Source: VXOI01 sp965261945 (GTDB lineage Bacteria > Chloroflexota > Dehalococcoidia > Lucifugimonadales > UBA3495). Taken from it: a stretch of DNA of 64,000 nt. The position numbers and the translations under genes are program-made. Position 1 is the first letter of the stretch. Each line of letters begins with the position of its first letter. Shown one piece after another: positions 24,400-32,591 of this stretch. The stretch is taken from the NCBI GenBank assembly GCA_965261945.1, contig CBDHEF010000002.1, forward strand, positions 124,001 to 188,000, written 5' to 3'. The notes beneath the pieces are model-generated. The model had not been told where the DNA came from, did no database searches, and saw nothing but the letters and a program-made list of their open reading frames with translations.

Positions 24400-24826
24400 A
24401 TTACTACCAAGCGCTCTGAGGCAGCTCCCTTGACAGCGCTAAGGGGAATGCGGGTATCCAGCGTCACCAACCGCGCATCATGGGCCACCGCAAGACCCAG
24501 CAGGTAAATGTCCGTTAGCTGGCGGTGACTCGACAGGTCACGAAGCCGCACCAACGTGTTGTCAAGCAGACTTATGTCGTCGGCGATGAATTGGTGATAT
24601 GGGGTAGAAGTAGCGTCCAACAACTGCTCATAAGCCTCGACTAGACTCCGCGGGTGCGCATAGCTAGGCTGTGAGATGACGCGCAAGTAACCGTTCTGCG
24701 TCAATGGGCAGGAGGCCCATCCCTGTTCAATGTTGCCGACAAACCATGTTGCCACCACATGGTGAGCGGAGTGATTTTTTTGTCCAGCAGAGCAATCAGA
24801 GAACTTATGTCATAGAGGGACCTCAA
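24285..24826 (-). pseudogene. PIN-domain (VapC-like) toxin, frameshifted and tail-extended
   Basis: The first frame (TTG 24826) gives SLYDISSLIALLDKK (a PIN strand with the first acidic residue). After an A7 run near 24777 another frame continues NHSAHHVVATWFVGN, ASCPLTQNGYLRVISQPSYA, the DIYLLGLAVAHDARLVTLDT motif with late PIN acids, and AVKGAASERLVVI. One extra A would restore it. The frame then runs on for about 37 residues into DNA that is antisense to the crotonase remnant, so the natural stop seems lost. PIN toxins are Mg-dependent RNases. The partner antitoxin gene ends 2 bases upstream. Confidence 0.7.
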
Positions 24827-24827
24827 A

Positions 24828-25031
24828 TCAGATCCCGAGTTCTTCCCGGATTTCGTTCACCATTTCGTTGGTGACCACGTAGTCGCTGAGCGGGAAGGGT
24901 TTGATGCCGTAACGTTCCAGATCCTCTCTTTGAACCGCTTTGACGTCCACCTCCACCCGCTGCCCTTCAGTCAGGTCGATGGGGTCATCAAATTCTATGG
25001 TCTGGCCCTTGATCACGCCTCTTAGTTTCAT
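24828..25031 (-). CDS. Antitoxin of a VapBC-like pair (AbrB/DUF-type N terminus)
   Basis: 67 residues from ATG 25031. Starts MKLRGVIKGQTIEFDDPIDL with TEGQRVEVDV, a swapped-hairpin-like pattern found in small antitoxins that precede PIN toxin genes, and ends VNEIREELGI. Antitoxin-then-PIN order with near-overlap (2 bases) supports the call. A TTGACA promoter with flanking inverted repeats (25122-25159) lies upstream, as expected for autoregulation. The exact antitoxin family is uncertain. Confidence 0.65.
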   Translation of the reverse strand: MKLRGVIKGQTIEFDDPIDLTEGQRVEVDVKAVQREDLERYGIKPFPLSDYVVTNEMVNEIREELGI

Positions 25032-25121
25032 TTGCCCGCCCTCTGAAATAACAAACCCGCGGCTATGTCCGGCATCCATCCTGCACAGCTGGACGATGTT
25101 CTCCGGCCACTCCGCGGATTA

Positions 25122-25159
25122 ACACTGTTAATTTACCTAAAACTACCCAACAGTGTCAA
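25122..25159 (-). promoter_or_regulatory. Promoter and dyad operator of the VapBC-like pair
   Basis: On the minus strand TTGACA (25159-25154) is followed after 17 bases by GTAAAT. The 8-bp inverted repeat ACACTGTT (25122-25129) and AACAGTGT (25149-25156) brackets the -10 and overlaps the -35, a layout suited to repression by the antitoxin complex. AT-rich compared with its surroundings. Confidence 0.55.
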
Positions 25160-25194
25160 TACCTTTTTAGGTCAGGATGTCAGGGCTATGGGGT

Positions 25195-28077
25195 CTACTC
25201 CACGTACCGCGCTGCCGCCGGACGCCGCTTGCCCCCGTGCACCGACGGCTCGGCGCACCACTTGGCCGCCAGCCGCCGGACGGCGCGGTACACGTCCTCG
25301 CCGAACCCCAGCAGGTCGCACACCACCCGCCGGTCCAGCAGCGCCCGGTTGCCGTCGGCGTCCGCCAGGTACGCGGGCAGCAGCTCCAGCCCCCGGAACT
25401 CGTCGAAGATGCCCTCGGCAGCGGCAAGCTGCCCATCGCTAAGGGCGCGGAAGTCCAGGACGGGTAGCGAATCTGCGGCGCGGATTGCTATGCTTGCCTT
25501 GCTCGATTGTTGGCGGCTGGCGTGCCACCAATGACTTAGCAACCCTAATGTGCTGTTGCCCCATACCGCAAACACATAGTCAAACCGACTATTTACAAAA
25601 CTGACATTAGGCCACACTCTGCCGCCAATAGTTTCCTGTTCCGTGAATGATACAGCAAGGGCTTGAGAGCCGAAAGTAAATTCGCGATTCAGGTGGGCGC
25701 GGCTCGCCGTAGCCCAAACCGTAGCGGCTTTGGATTCCATTCCAGCCCGCACTTGCAACTGCGAATCCGGTACGCAAATTAACCGGGTTTCGTTTTTGGC
25801 ATCGTGATTCCAAAGCGCAAGATAAGTAGCGGTTGGGCTCGGTGCCATTTTAGTAAATGGCCCTTGAGGTGGGCGCCCGATAATGTCCAAATCATAAAGA
25901 CCGAGCGAACCTAAATCGTCCAGCCGCGCCGTTTTCAGTTCAAGATGATGCTGTTCCGCAGGCAACCACAGCCTAGATTGTGATAAAGCATAGGCAGTTT
26001 GAGCCAATGCGTAATCACGGAGACGCACTCCTCCCCAAATTTCTCCATTCTCGTAACACTGAGCAGACATCATTTCGCCAATCCACTCATCCCCCACTAT
26101 TAGAGGAGTCCCACCGTAAGGGCCGTCCTCAATTTGCCGGATGTAGTCGCACTCGTTAATGCTTTTCACGGTAGCATTGGCGTGGGCGAACCCTTGCGAC
26201 CGGCGATGTAATGAAATGAATTGCGTTCGTGTTGTTGAAAGAGAGTCCGAATCGCGTTTACGGGCAATTACCAGACACTCCGACATACCCGTATCCGATG
26301 AAAAGGACATATCTTTGCCATTGGCTGCGATGCTCAAAATCATTAAATCAGTATAATCTTTGACCATCATTTGCCGAAATTGTTGCCAAGACGATGCCGC
26401 AGAAACCGTAAGAGGCAAAACTAAGGCCAATACACCACCTGGCTTTAGTTTGCGATTGGCTAATGCCGCAAACGCAGAAGCCATACCAGCATGGCCGTGG
26501 TAACAGGTTCCAGCTTTGAATCTGGACAATTGATTTGCCATATCCCGCTGGTCTTTATCCGTACTCCCAAATGCCGCAAAAGCGGGCGCAAATGTGCCTA
26601 TGTGTATTTTTTCTTTGGCGGTGTTGCTAGTGAACGGCGGGTTCATTATCACCAGGTCAAATCCCCCGTCCGGCACTTCGACGTTGACGTGGGCCGCGGT
26701 TTCCTCGCCCGCGCTGCCGGTGCGGAGGGCCGGGTCGCTGGTGTTGAACAGCGTCATCACCGACGACGACTGCAACAATTCCAGCGAGCCGATTTTCACG
26801 CTGCCGTCGTCCTGCCGTCCGTAGGGCATAGTGTAGAGGCGCGACTGGCCGAAGCCGACTTCGGGCTGGATGCCGGAGAGGGTGGAGCCGGTGATGTGGA
26901 TGGCCGAGGGCATAACGTCGCAGCCGTACAGCGCTTCCTCCATCATCGCCGGGTGAATGGCCGCCGCGTCGCCGCCGGCCTGTTCGTGGCGGGCGGCTAT
27001 CTGCTCGTACACCGCCGACAGCAGAGCGCCGGTGCCGCAGGCGAAGTCGCCAATCCGCAGTTTGCCGATGGCCTCGGCGTCGCCCCAGTCCACGCCATCC
27101 AGCTTGGCCACGGCCAACCGCGCCAAGAGGGCGGCGGAAGCGGGCAGAGTGTAGAAAGTCGCCAGATACTTGCGGTCGGAAATCAACCGCTGGAAGACGC
27201 GCCCGGTGAGGTCGTGGGCATTGTTGACGCCGGTTCCGTTGACCCGCCCGGCGGTGATTCGCAGGCGGCGCAACAGCCGCAGCGCGATGTCGGGCGGCAG
27301 CCGCTCCAGAATATCCTTGCCGATGGCGAAAATGGGCCAGTAGTTGATTTCGAGGATGGCGGCCCAAGCGTCCAGCGTTTTGTCCTGCGGGTCGGGAACA
27401 TCGGGGCCGCAGACGGCGCGCAACGGGCTGATGCCGGGGTGCATCCCGGCGATGCGCTCGTGGAACACCATGGCGTTGGCGATGATGGCGCAGGCCATGC
27501 GGCGGGTTTGCGGCACGTTGTCCATCCCCAGCAGCGCGGCTGTCTCGCGGGTGATGCCGGGGCGGGTTTTATCCAGCTCGTCCAGTATTTCCGCCGTATC
27601 GTTGATGCCTTCCTGCAAGGCGGCGGCGGCCAGGTCAACGGCGCTCTGCGGGACGGAAACCAGCCGGATGAGGTCGGCCAAGTCCGCCGCCTTGCCGTCC
27701 AGCCAGCCCGACTCGGGGAAGCGGTCTATGTCGCCGTCCGGTTTGCGGGTGAGGGCGGCGTACTCCAGCGGCGTCTCGGCGTTCAGGGCGGTCATCCCCG
27801 CCGGATAGCGCAGGGCGATTACCGCCTCCAGCTCGCGCCCGCCGATGACGGCGTTGAGGGCGAAACGGGCGGCGGCGTCCTCTTCCAGGTTGGCCGCGGG
27901 CAACTGCCGCGCTTCGACGGCTACCGGGCTGCGTCCGGGGGCGGTAATCAGCAGGTCGGGGCGCTTGCCGCCGGGGAAGGCGTCCTGCGGCTCCGGCGCA
28001 ACCGTGGACGGCCCGGTCATCCGTTGCAGAATGCGGGCCAAGTCGGTGTTGGCTACGGATTCGTAGATTGTGGTCAT
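25195..28077 (-). CDS. Large N6-adenine DNA methylase, possible type IIG restriction-modification enzyme
   Basis: 960 residues. Motif I is GDFACGTGALLSAVYEQIAA and motif IV is LVIMNPPFTSN (NPPF, N6-adenine). LLARLAVAKLDGVDW before motif I and LKPGGVLALVLPLTVSAASS after motif IV fit the gamma-class Eco57I/N-6 methylase type. The C-terminal 350 residues are likely target recognition. Near the N terminus GKRPDLLITAPGRSPVAVEA has PD followed by E-x-R in place of E-x-K, so a degenerate PD-(D/E)xK nuclease is possible but unproven. No separate endonuclease or specificity gene is next to it. It lies between the two E1 genes; its last 25 codons are duplicated at 24202. Confidence 0.82.
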   Translation of the reverse strand: MTTIYESVANTDLARILQRMTGPSTVAPEPQDAFPGGKRPDLLITAPGRSPVAVEARQLPAANLEEDAAARFALNAVIGGRELEAVIALRYPAGMTALNAETPLEYAALTRKPDGDIDRFPESGWLDGKAADLADLIRLVSVPQSAVDLAAAALQEGINDTAEILDELDKTRPGITRETAALLGMDNVPQTRRMACAIIANAMVFHERIAGMHPGISPLRAVCGPDVPDPQDKTLDAWAAILEINYWPIFAIGKDILERLPPDIALRLLRRLRITAGRVNGTGVNNAHDLTGRVFQRLISDRKYLATFYTLPASAALLARLAVAKLDGVDWGDAEAIGKLRIGDFACGTGALLSAVYEQIAARHEQAGGDAAAIHPAMMEEALYGCDVMPSAIHITGSTLSGIQPEVGFGQSRLYTMPYGRQDDGSVKIGSLELLQSSSVMTLFNTSDPALRTGSAGEETAAHVNVEVPDGGFDLVIMNPPFTSNTAKEKIHIGTFAPAFAAFGSTDKDQRDMANQLSRFKAGTCYHGHAGMASAFAALANRKLKPGGVLALVLPLTVSAASSWQQFRQMMVKDYTDLMILSIAANGKDMSFSSDTGMSECLVIARKRDSDSLSTTRTQFISLHRRSQGFAHANATVKSINECDYIRQIEDGPYGGTPLIVGDEWIGEMMSAQCYENGEIWGGVRLRDYALAQTAYALSQSRLWLPAEQHHLELKTARLDDLGSLGLYDLDIIGRPPQGPFTKMAPSPTATYLALWNHDAKNETRLICVPDSQLQVRAGMESKAATVWATASRAHLNREFTFGSQALAVSFTEQETIGGRVWPNVSFVNSRFDYVFAVWGNSTLGLLSHWWHASRQQSSKASIAIRAADSLPVLDFRALSDGQLAAAEGIFDEFRGLELLPAYLADADGNRALLDRRVVCDLLGFGEDVYRAVRRLAAKWCAEPSVHGGKRRPAAARYVE

Positions 28078-28128
28078 AGGACGTTCTCGGAGGCCGTTAC
28101 CTTCCGCCTAGGGGCGCCGCCTACGGGC

Positions 28129-28157
28129 GTAGGGGCGGGTTTGAAACCCGCCCCTAC
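28129..28157. repeat. Perfect palindrome between methylase and E1 alpha
   Basis: GTAGGGGCGGGTT and AACCCGCCCCTAC are 13-bp perfect arms around TGA. Further half copies (CCCGCCCCTAC) follow. It ends the E1 alpha gene on the minus strand and may act as terminator or be an interspersed palindrome of the AGGGGC set. Confidence 0.7.
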
Positions 28158-28172
28158 AGGCGAATCCCGCCC

Positions 28173-29183
28173 CTACGCGGGCATATTTACGCCGCGGCGC
28201 ATCATATCCAGCGGGTAGTCGACGTAAACGTCTTCGTAGAGTTCGTGGGGTTCGGGCAGGGGCGAGGCGTCGGCGAAGGCAACCGCTTCCTCCATCAGGA
28301 CGGCGGTTTCCGCGTCAATTTGGTCCATCTCTTCGGCGGTGATTTCGCCCTGCGGTATCACGGCCTCGCGGAAGAGCTTTAGCGGGTCGCGGCCCCGCCA
28401 GTGGTCTTCCTCTTCCTTGGTGCGGTAGGAAAGCGGGTTGTCGAACACGGTATGGCCGTAGAAGCGGTAGGTGCGGCATTCCAGCAGCGACGGGCCTTCG
28501 CCGGCGCGGGCGCGGGCCACGGCCTGCTTAGCCGCATCGTAGACCGCGAAGACGTCCATTCCGTCCACATGAATGCCGGGCATATCGTATCCGGGGGCCC
28601 GGTCGGAGACGCGGCTGGTGGACAGCGCGTACTCGACGGGCGTGGACTCGGCATAGCCGTTGTTCTCGCAGCAGAAGATGACCGGCAGCTTCCAGACCGA
28701 GGCCAGGTTCATGCACTCATGCAGCACACCCTGATTGGCCCCGCCGTCGCCGAAGAAGGCCACGGCCACCCGCTGATGGTTGTACTTCAGCTTGGAGGTC
28801 AGCGCGGCGCCCACGGCCAGCGGCACGCTGCCCGCCACGATGCCATTGGTGCCCAGCATCCCCTTGCTCATGTCGGCGATGTGCATCGAGCCGCCCTTGC
28901 CCTTGTTGGGGCCGGTGGAGCGTCCGAACAGCTCGGCCATCATGCCCTTGGGGTCGACGCCCTTGGCGATGCAGTGGCCGTGGCCCCTATGGGTGCTGCC
29001 GATGTAGTCGTCATCGCTCAGGTTGGCGCAGACGCCGGTGGGGACAGCTTCCTGTCCGGCGGACGAATGCACGGAGGCAGACATTCCACGCTGCCCGGTT
29101 TCCGGGATACCCCGCTCTTCAAAGTCGCGGATGGTCTTCATGGTGCGATACAGCTTCAACAATGTGTCGCGGTCGAGGTCCAT
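28173..29183 (-). CDS. 2-oxoacid dehydrogenase E1 component, alpha subunit (AcoA/PdhA-like)
   Basis: 336 residues. TPP motif VAVAFFGDGGANQGVLHECM then LPVIFCCENNGYAESTPVEY (GDG...NN). SSAGQEAVPTGVCANL and GSTHRGHGHCIAKGVDPKGM are typical of E1 alpha, and LLECRTYRFYGHTVFDNPLS contains the phosphorylation-loop equivalent region. It decarboxylates a 2-oxoacid or acetoin with E1 beta. The beta gene is about 5.4 kb away in the same direction, and no E2 or E3 gene is in the window. Confidence 0.92.
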   Translation of the reverse strand: MDLDRDTLLKLYRTMKTIRDFEERGIPETGQRGMSASVHSSAGQEAVPTGVCANLSDDDYIGSTHRGHGHCIAKGVDPKGMMAELFGRSTGPNKGKGGSMHIADMSKGMLGTNGIVAGSVPLAVGAALTSKLKYNHQRVAVAFFGDGGANQGVLHECMNLASVWKLPVIFCCENNGYAESTPVEYALSTSRVSDRAPGYDMPGIHVDGMDVFAVYDAAKQAVARARAGEGPSLLECRTYRFYGHTVFDNPLSYRTKEEEDHWRGRDPLKLFREAVIPQGEITAEEMDQIDAETAVLMEEAVAFADASPLPEPHELYEDVYVDYPLDMMRRGVNMPA

Positions 29184-29285
29184 ATTCCCCCCGGTAGGCG
29201 ATTTTTGATTGTGGGAATCTGCCCCGGTTAGTCCGGGGCCGAATTTGCCTCATACTAGCATGAGGGCAAATGATGTCAAGGGAAA

Positions 29286-29381
29286 TTGTCTGAATCAGGA
29301 TTTGCCGGATTAAAGGATTATCAGGATGCAGTTCAGTATATCCTGTTAATCCTTACATCAGGATAATCCTGATTCAGACAA
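29286..29381. repeat. Interspersed palindromic element of 96 bp
   Basis: 17-bp perfect arms TTGTCTGAATCAGGATT (29286-29302) and its complement (29365-29381) enclose a second, imperfect inverted repeat (GGATTAAAGGAT and ATCCTGTTAATCC). A partial copy, CTTGTCTGAATCA, is near 38545 and a degenerate one near 37285. The end of the neighbouring SAM hydrolase frame lies inside the right arm. Confidence 0.8.
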
Positions 29382-30225
29382 GGGGAGCGGCGAAAGTAAC
29401 CGTCACCGGCTCCCCCGGGCCGGCGTCCAGGGTGGCGGCGGCGCTTCCGTTGGGTACGGCGACTTCCAGGTATCCGTGGCTTCCGAACAGAGCAATCAGG
29501 TCCGGGGGCGAGGATTCGTTGGAGATATCGAGGAATGTGCGGCTGAGGCGGCGAATAACGCGGCCCCGGATGCGTATCTCTCCTATCTTCCGGCCTTCCA
29601 GCAGGCTTGCCGGGATGTTGCTGATCAGGTTGCCGTAGGTGTCGCGGTAGATGACCTCCCCGCTGACGGCCTCATGGGTAACGCGCGGTTGCGGCATCGG
29701 CAGCCAGGCCAGTTCGCCTACCGGCTCGCCCAATGACTCCGGCGGAACACCCAGGGAGAGGTGAGCCGCCGTCGGCGTGAAAATATCCCGTCCGTGGAAG
29801 GTGCCGCTGACCGGGTGCAGCCAGTAGTCCGGGTTGGTGAGGTGGAAGGCCCGCACGGTCGATGGCAGTTCCACCGTTCCGGGTCGTGTCGGCGGGTCGG
29901 GCAGATACTCGGACAGTACCCGGGTCAGAAGACCGTTGTCGGGGGCGACAAATGAGCCGTGGGTGGTCTCCAGCAGGATGGGGCGGCGTGCCGTTCCCAC
30001 GCCGGGGTCAACCACGGCGACATGGATGGTGTTGGCAGGGAAGAAACGGTAGCTGACGCCCAGAACGAATGCGCCCTGCGCGACATTCTGCGGCGCGACC
30101 TGGTGGGTCAGGTCAACCAGGCGCAGGCCAGGATTGATGCCCAGGGCCACGCCCTTCATGACGCCGGCGTAGGCGTCGGTCAAGCCGAAGTCGGTGGTGA
30201 ATACCAGCAACGGGCTACCCATCAC
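29374..30225 (-). CDS. S-adenosyl-L-methionine hydroxide adenosyltransferase (DUF62 family)
   Basis: 283 residues. Signature residues: LVFTTDFGLTDAYAGVMKGV (Asp for ribose), VHVAVVDPGVGT with the DPGVG motif read here as IHVAVVDPGVGTARRPI, APDNGLLTRVL and FHGRDIFTPTAAHL. These are conserved in the DUF62 enzymes that split SAM to adenosine and methionine with hydroxide, relatives of fluorinase/chlorinase. The stop codon (TGA) and last Val lie within the right arm of the palindromic element at 29286-29381, so the C terminus may have been set by that insertion. Confidence 0.9.
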   Translation of the reverse strand: MMGSPLLVFTTDFGLTDAYAGVMKGVALGINPGLRLVDLTHQVAPQNVAQGAFVLGVSYRFFPANTIHVAVVDPGVGTARRPILLETTHGSFVAPDNGLLTRVLSEYLPDPPTRPGTVELPSTVRAFHLTNPDYWLHPVSGTFHGRDIFTPTAAHLSLGVPPESLGEPVGELAWLPMPQPRVTHEAVSGEVIYRDTYGNLISNIPASLLEGRKIGEIRIRGRVIRRLSRTFLDISNESSPPDLIALFGSHGYLEVAVPNGSAAATLDAGPGEPVTVTFAAPLV

Positions 30226-30309
30226 GTAACGCGATGCTTGCGTTCGTAACCGTAAATCACCCGTAAATTACCCTTCCCGTCTGGAGAGGGCCAGTACGTC
30301 CCCTCGCGC

Positions 30310-30522
30310 TCACAGCCGCACGACTACTATGGAGACAACCAGGAAGATCACAGAAAGGATGATGGTTAGCTGGAAAAGCGTCTTTTCCGCTCCGCGCCGG
30401 GTTCGCACGGTGGACTGCGCCGCGCCGAACAACCCGCCGCTGCCCTCTTTCACCTGTGCCAGGATTATGAGTACCAGTATCAGGGAAACCAGCAGCTGCA
30501 CTATCAGAATTGCTGTATCCAT
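30310..30522 (-). CDS. secG: Preprotein translocase subunit SecG
   Basis: 70 residues, two membrane segments (ILIVQLLVSLILVLIILAQV and LFQLTIILSVIFLVVSIVVV) with the SecG loop KEGSGGLFGAAQSTVRTRRG between. AAAGGGA precedes ATG 30522. Accessory subunit of SecYEG that assists SecA cycling. Stands between gatB and the SAM hydrolase gene on the same strand. Confidence 0.93.
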   Translation of the reverse strand: MDTAILIVQLLVSLILVLIILAQVKEGSGGLFGAAQSTVRTRRGAEKTLFQLTIILSVIFLVVSIVVVRL

Positions 30523-30596
30523 CTGTCAGTCCCTTTTCCGCCGGGCACGTCCCGAATCATAACCCTCTCCTACTTGGGAGAGAGAACAAGAGCGGA

Positions 30597-32078
30597 TTAT
30601 ACTGCCTCGCTCTTCGCGCGCTCCAACGCCTCGGTTACCAATTTATTGACCACATCGGGCTTGGCCTGCCCCTGCGTCAGCTTCATAACCTGCCCGACCA
30701 GGAACTTGGCTGCCGATTCCTTGCCGCTCAGGTAGTCGGAAACGGCGCGGGGATTGGCGTCCAGCGCCTCGCGCACCGACGGCTCGACCGCCGATGTGTC
30801 GCTTATCTGGATGTAGCCGCGCTCTTCGACAATGCTCCGGGGCGAGCTGCCGGAGCGGTAGGCTTCTTCCAGAACAGTCTTGCCCATGGTGACGCTGATG
30901 GCCCCTTCGCTCACCAACGCAATCAACTCTACCAGATGATCGGGAGAAACCGGCGATTCTGAAATGTCGCGGTTTTCCAGGTTCAGCAGGCCAGCGAGGT
31001 CGCCGAGCATCCAGTTGCTCACCTGCTTGGCGTGGTGTTCCAGTTCCGCGCCCTCAGCAGGGCGCAGACCGGCCGCCTTCTCGAAATAGTCGGCCATCGC
31101 CCTGGTGTCGGTGAGCAGCAGCGCGTCATATTCCGGCAGGCCGTAATCGCTCTGGAAGCGGACGCACCGTTCCGGGGCCAGCTCGGGCAGCCGCGCCCGG
31201 ATTTCTGATACCCACTCCGGCGCGATGTCCAATGGCGGCAGGTCCGGCTCCGGGAAGTAGCGGTAATCGTGGGCTTCTTCCTTGCTGCGCTGGGACACGG
31301 TTACCGCCCGGCCTTCAATCCAGCCGCGCGTTTCCTGCACCACTCGCCCGCCTTCCTCCAGCGCCCGGCGCTGCCGCTCGACCTCGAAATTCAAAGCCTG
31401 GAAAACCGACCGGAAGCTGTTCATGTTCTTGATCTCGGCGCGGGTGCCGAACTCGTCGCTGCCCGTCGGACGGATGCTGATGTTGGCGTCGCACCGGAAG
31501 CTGCCGTCCTGCATATTGGCGGTGGATACCCCCAGGTATTGAAGCATGGAGTGCAGCGTTACCAGATAGGCGCGGGCTTCCTCTGCTGAGCGCAAATCGG
31601 GTTCGCTGACCACTTCCATCAGCGGCACGCCGGAGCGGTTGACGTCGACCAGGCTGTAGCCGCCGTCATCGCCGGGGAAGTGCTGCATCTTGGCCACGTC
31701 TTCCTCGAGGTGGACGCGCGTGACACCAATGGGTCGCGTGGCGCCTTCGCATTCGATTTGCAGGTGGCCGTCAACGGCGATGGGCAGGTCGTACTGGGAT
31801 ATCTGGTAGCCCTTCATCAGGTCGGGATAGGGATAATTCTTGCGGTCGAACTTGGTGAGCCGGGGGATGTCGCAGTTCAGCGCCAGCCCGGTCATGATGG
31901 TGTACTCGACGGCGCGTCTGTTGATGACCGGCAAGGCCCCCGGCAGGCCCAGGCAAACGGGGCACACCCGGCTGTTGACCGGGGCGCTCTGGTAGTCGGC
32001 GCGGCAGGAGCAGAACATCTTGCTCTGCGTCTGCAACTGCACATGGACTTCCAGGCCGATTACGGTTTCGTATTGCAT
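30597..32078 (-). CDS. gatB: Aspartyl/glutamyl-tRNA amidotransferase subunit B
   Basis: 493 residues. Begins YETVIGLEVHVQLQTQSKMF, with the zinc Cys set CSC and CPVCLGLPGALPVIN; the signature RKNYPYPDLMKGYQISQYDL, the block RSGVPLMEVVSEPDLRSAEE and the C-terminal YqeY-like domain (SEGAISVTMGKTVLEEAYRS, LVGQVMKLTQGQAKPDVVNK) are present. Transamidates Asp-tRNA(Asn)/Glu-tRNA(Gln) with GatA and GatC. gatA and a canonical gatC are not adjacent; the broken amidase and short GatC-like gene at 59-61 kb are unlikely to be the partners. AAAGGGA precedes the ATG. Confidence 0.94.
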   Translation of the reverse strand: MQYETVIGLEVHVQLQTQSKMFCSCRADYQSAPVNSRVCPVCLGLPGALPVINRRAVEYTIMTGLALNCDIPRLTKFDRKNYPYPDLMKGYQISQYDLPIAVDGHLQIECEGATRPIGVTRVHLEEDVAKMQHFPGDDGGYSLVDVNRSGVPLMEVVSEPDLRSAEEARAYLVTLHSMLQYLGVSTANMQDGSFRCDANISIRPTGSDEFGTRAEIKNMNSFRSVFQALNFEVERQRRALEEGGRVVQETRGWIEGRAVTVSQRSKEEAHDYRYFPEPDLPPLDIAPEWVSEIRARLPELAPERCVRFQSDYGLPEYDALLLTDTRAMADYFEKAAGLRPAEGAELEHHAKQVSNWMLGDLAGLLNLENRDISESPVSPDHLVELIALVSEGAISVTMGKTVLEEAYRSGSSPRSIVEERGYIQISDTSAVEPSVREALDANPRAVSDYLSGKESAAKFLVGQVMKLTQGQAKPDVVNKLVTEALERAKSEAV

Positions 32079-32177
32079 TCCCTTTCAATCCGCGTAGTGT
32101 GGCGACCGGTGGCCGCGCTCTAATCATGGCCGGTGCTGTCATGGCCGGTGCTGAATGAAGTCCGGCGGCTTGATAGC

Positions 32178-32585
32178 CTATCTTTTGGGGAAATAAACGA
32201 ACGAGTCCCTGAAAAAGAAACCGTCCGCTAAACCCGAAGAATAGTCTGGTTTCAGACGCGCGTCGCGGCGAGATATGGCCGCTTCCCTGAATTCCTCCAG
32301 CGCCGCGGATTCGGGCGACTCTATTTCGATATCGAACAGACTGAGAGGGAAGAAATTCCCGAAGTTTCCGTTGAATGTGGAGACGGCTTTTTCATAGCAT
32401 TTTAACTGCCCCCCGGCCTTTGCCACGGGCATGGCCAATAGGAGACGCCAAACATTCGGGCTGTCTGGATTATCCAGCCGTTTCCAGACGCCCATAGAAA
32501 TCTGTGCGTCTTCGTCGTTCATCAGGCCGATAAAATTTTCACCAGCAGAAATCATGTCATTGGTCAGTGTTTCTTTTAGCATCAT
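32178..32585 (-). CDS. Uncharacterised protein paired with a HEPN gene
   Basis: 135 residues, no family recognised. Acidic N-terminal half (MLKETLTNDMISAGENFIGL), then a beta-rich part with WKRLDNPDSPNVWRLLLAMP. It starts 6 bases after the HEPN stop in the same direction, so the two are co-translated. In HEPN pairs the second gene is often an antitoxin or nucleotidyltransferase, but no nucleotidyltransferase motif is visible. It is slightly lower in GC than its neighbours. Function open. Confidence 0.6.
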   Translation of the reverse strand: MMLKETLTNDMISAGENFIGLMNDEDAQISMGVWKRLDNPDSPNVWRLLLAMPVAKAGGQLKCYEKAVSTFNGNFGNFFPLSLFDIEIESPESAALEEFREAAISRRDARLKPDYSSGLADGFFFRDSFVYFPKR

Positions 32586-32591
32586 GTTCTT

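Noticed and set aside
26491..28218. Plus-strand open frame of 575 codons
   Set aside because: Antisense to the methylase, Gly/Val/Arg/His-rich, no start context. Shadow frame.
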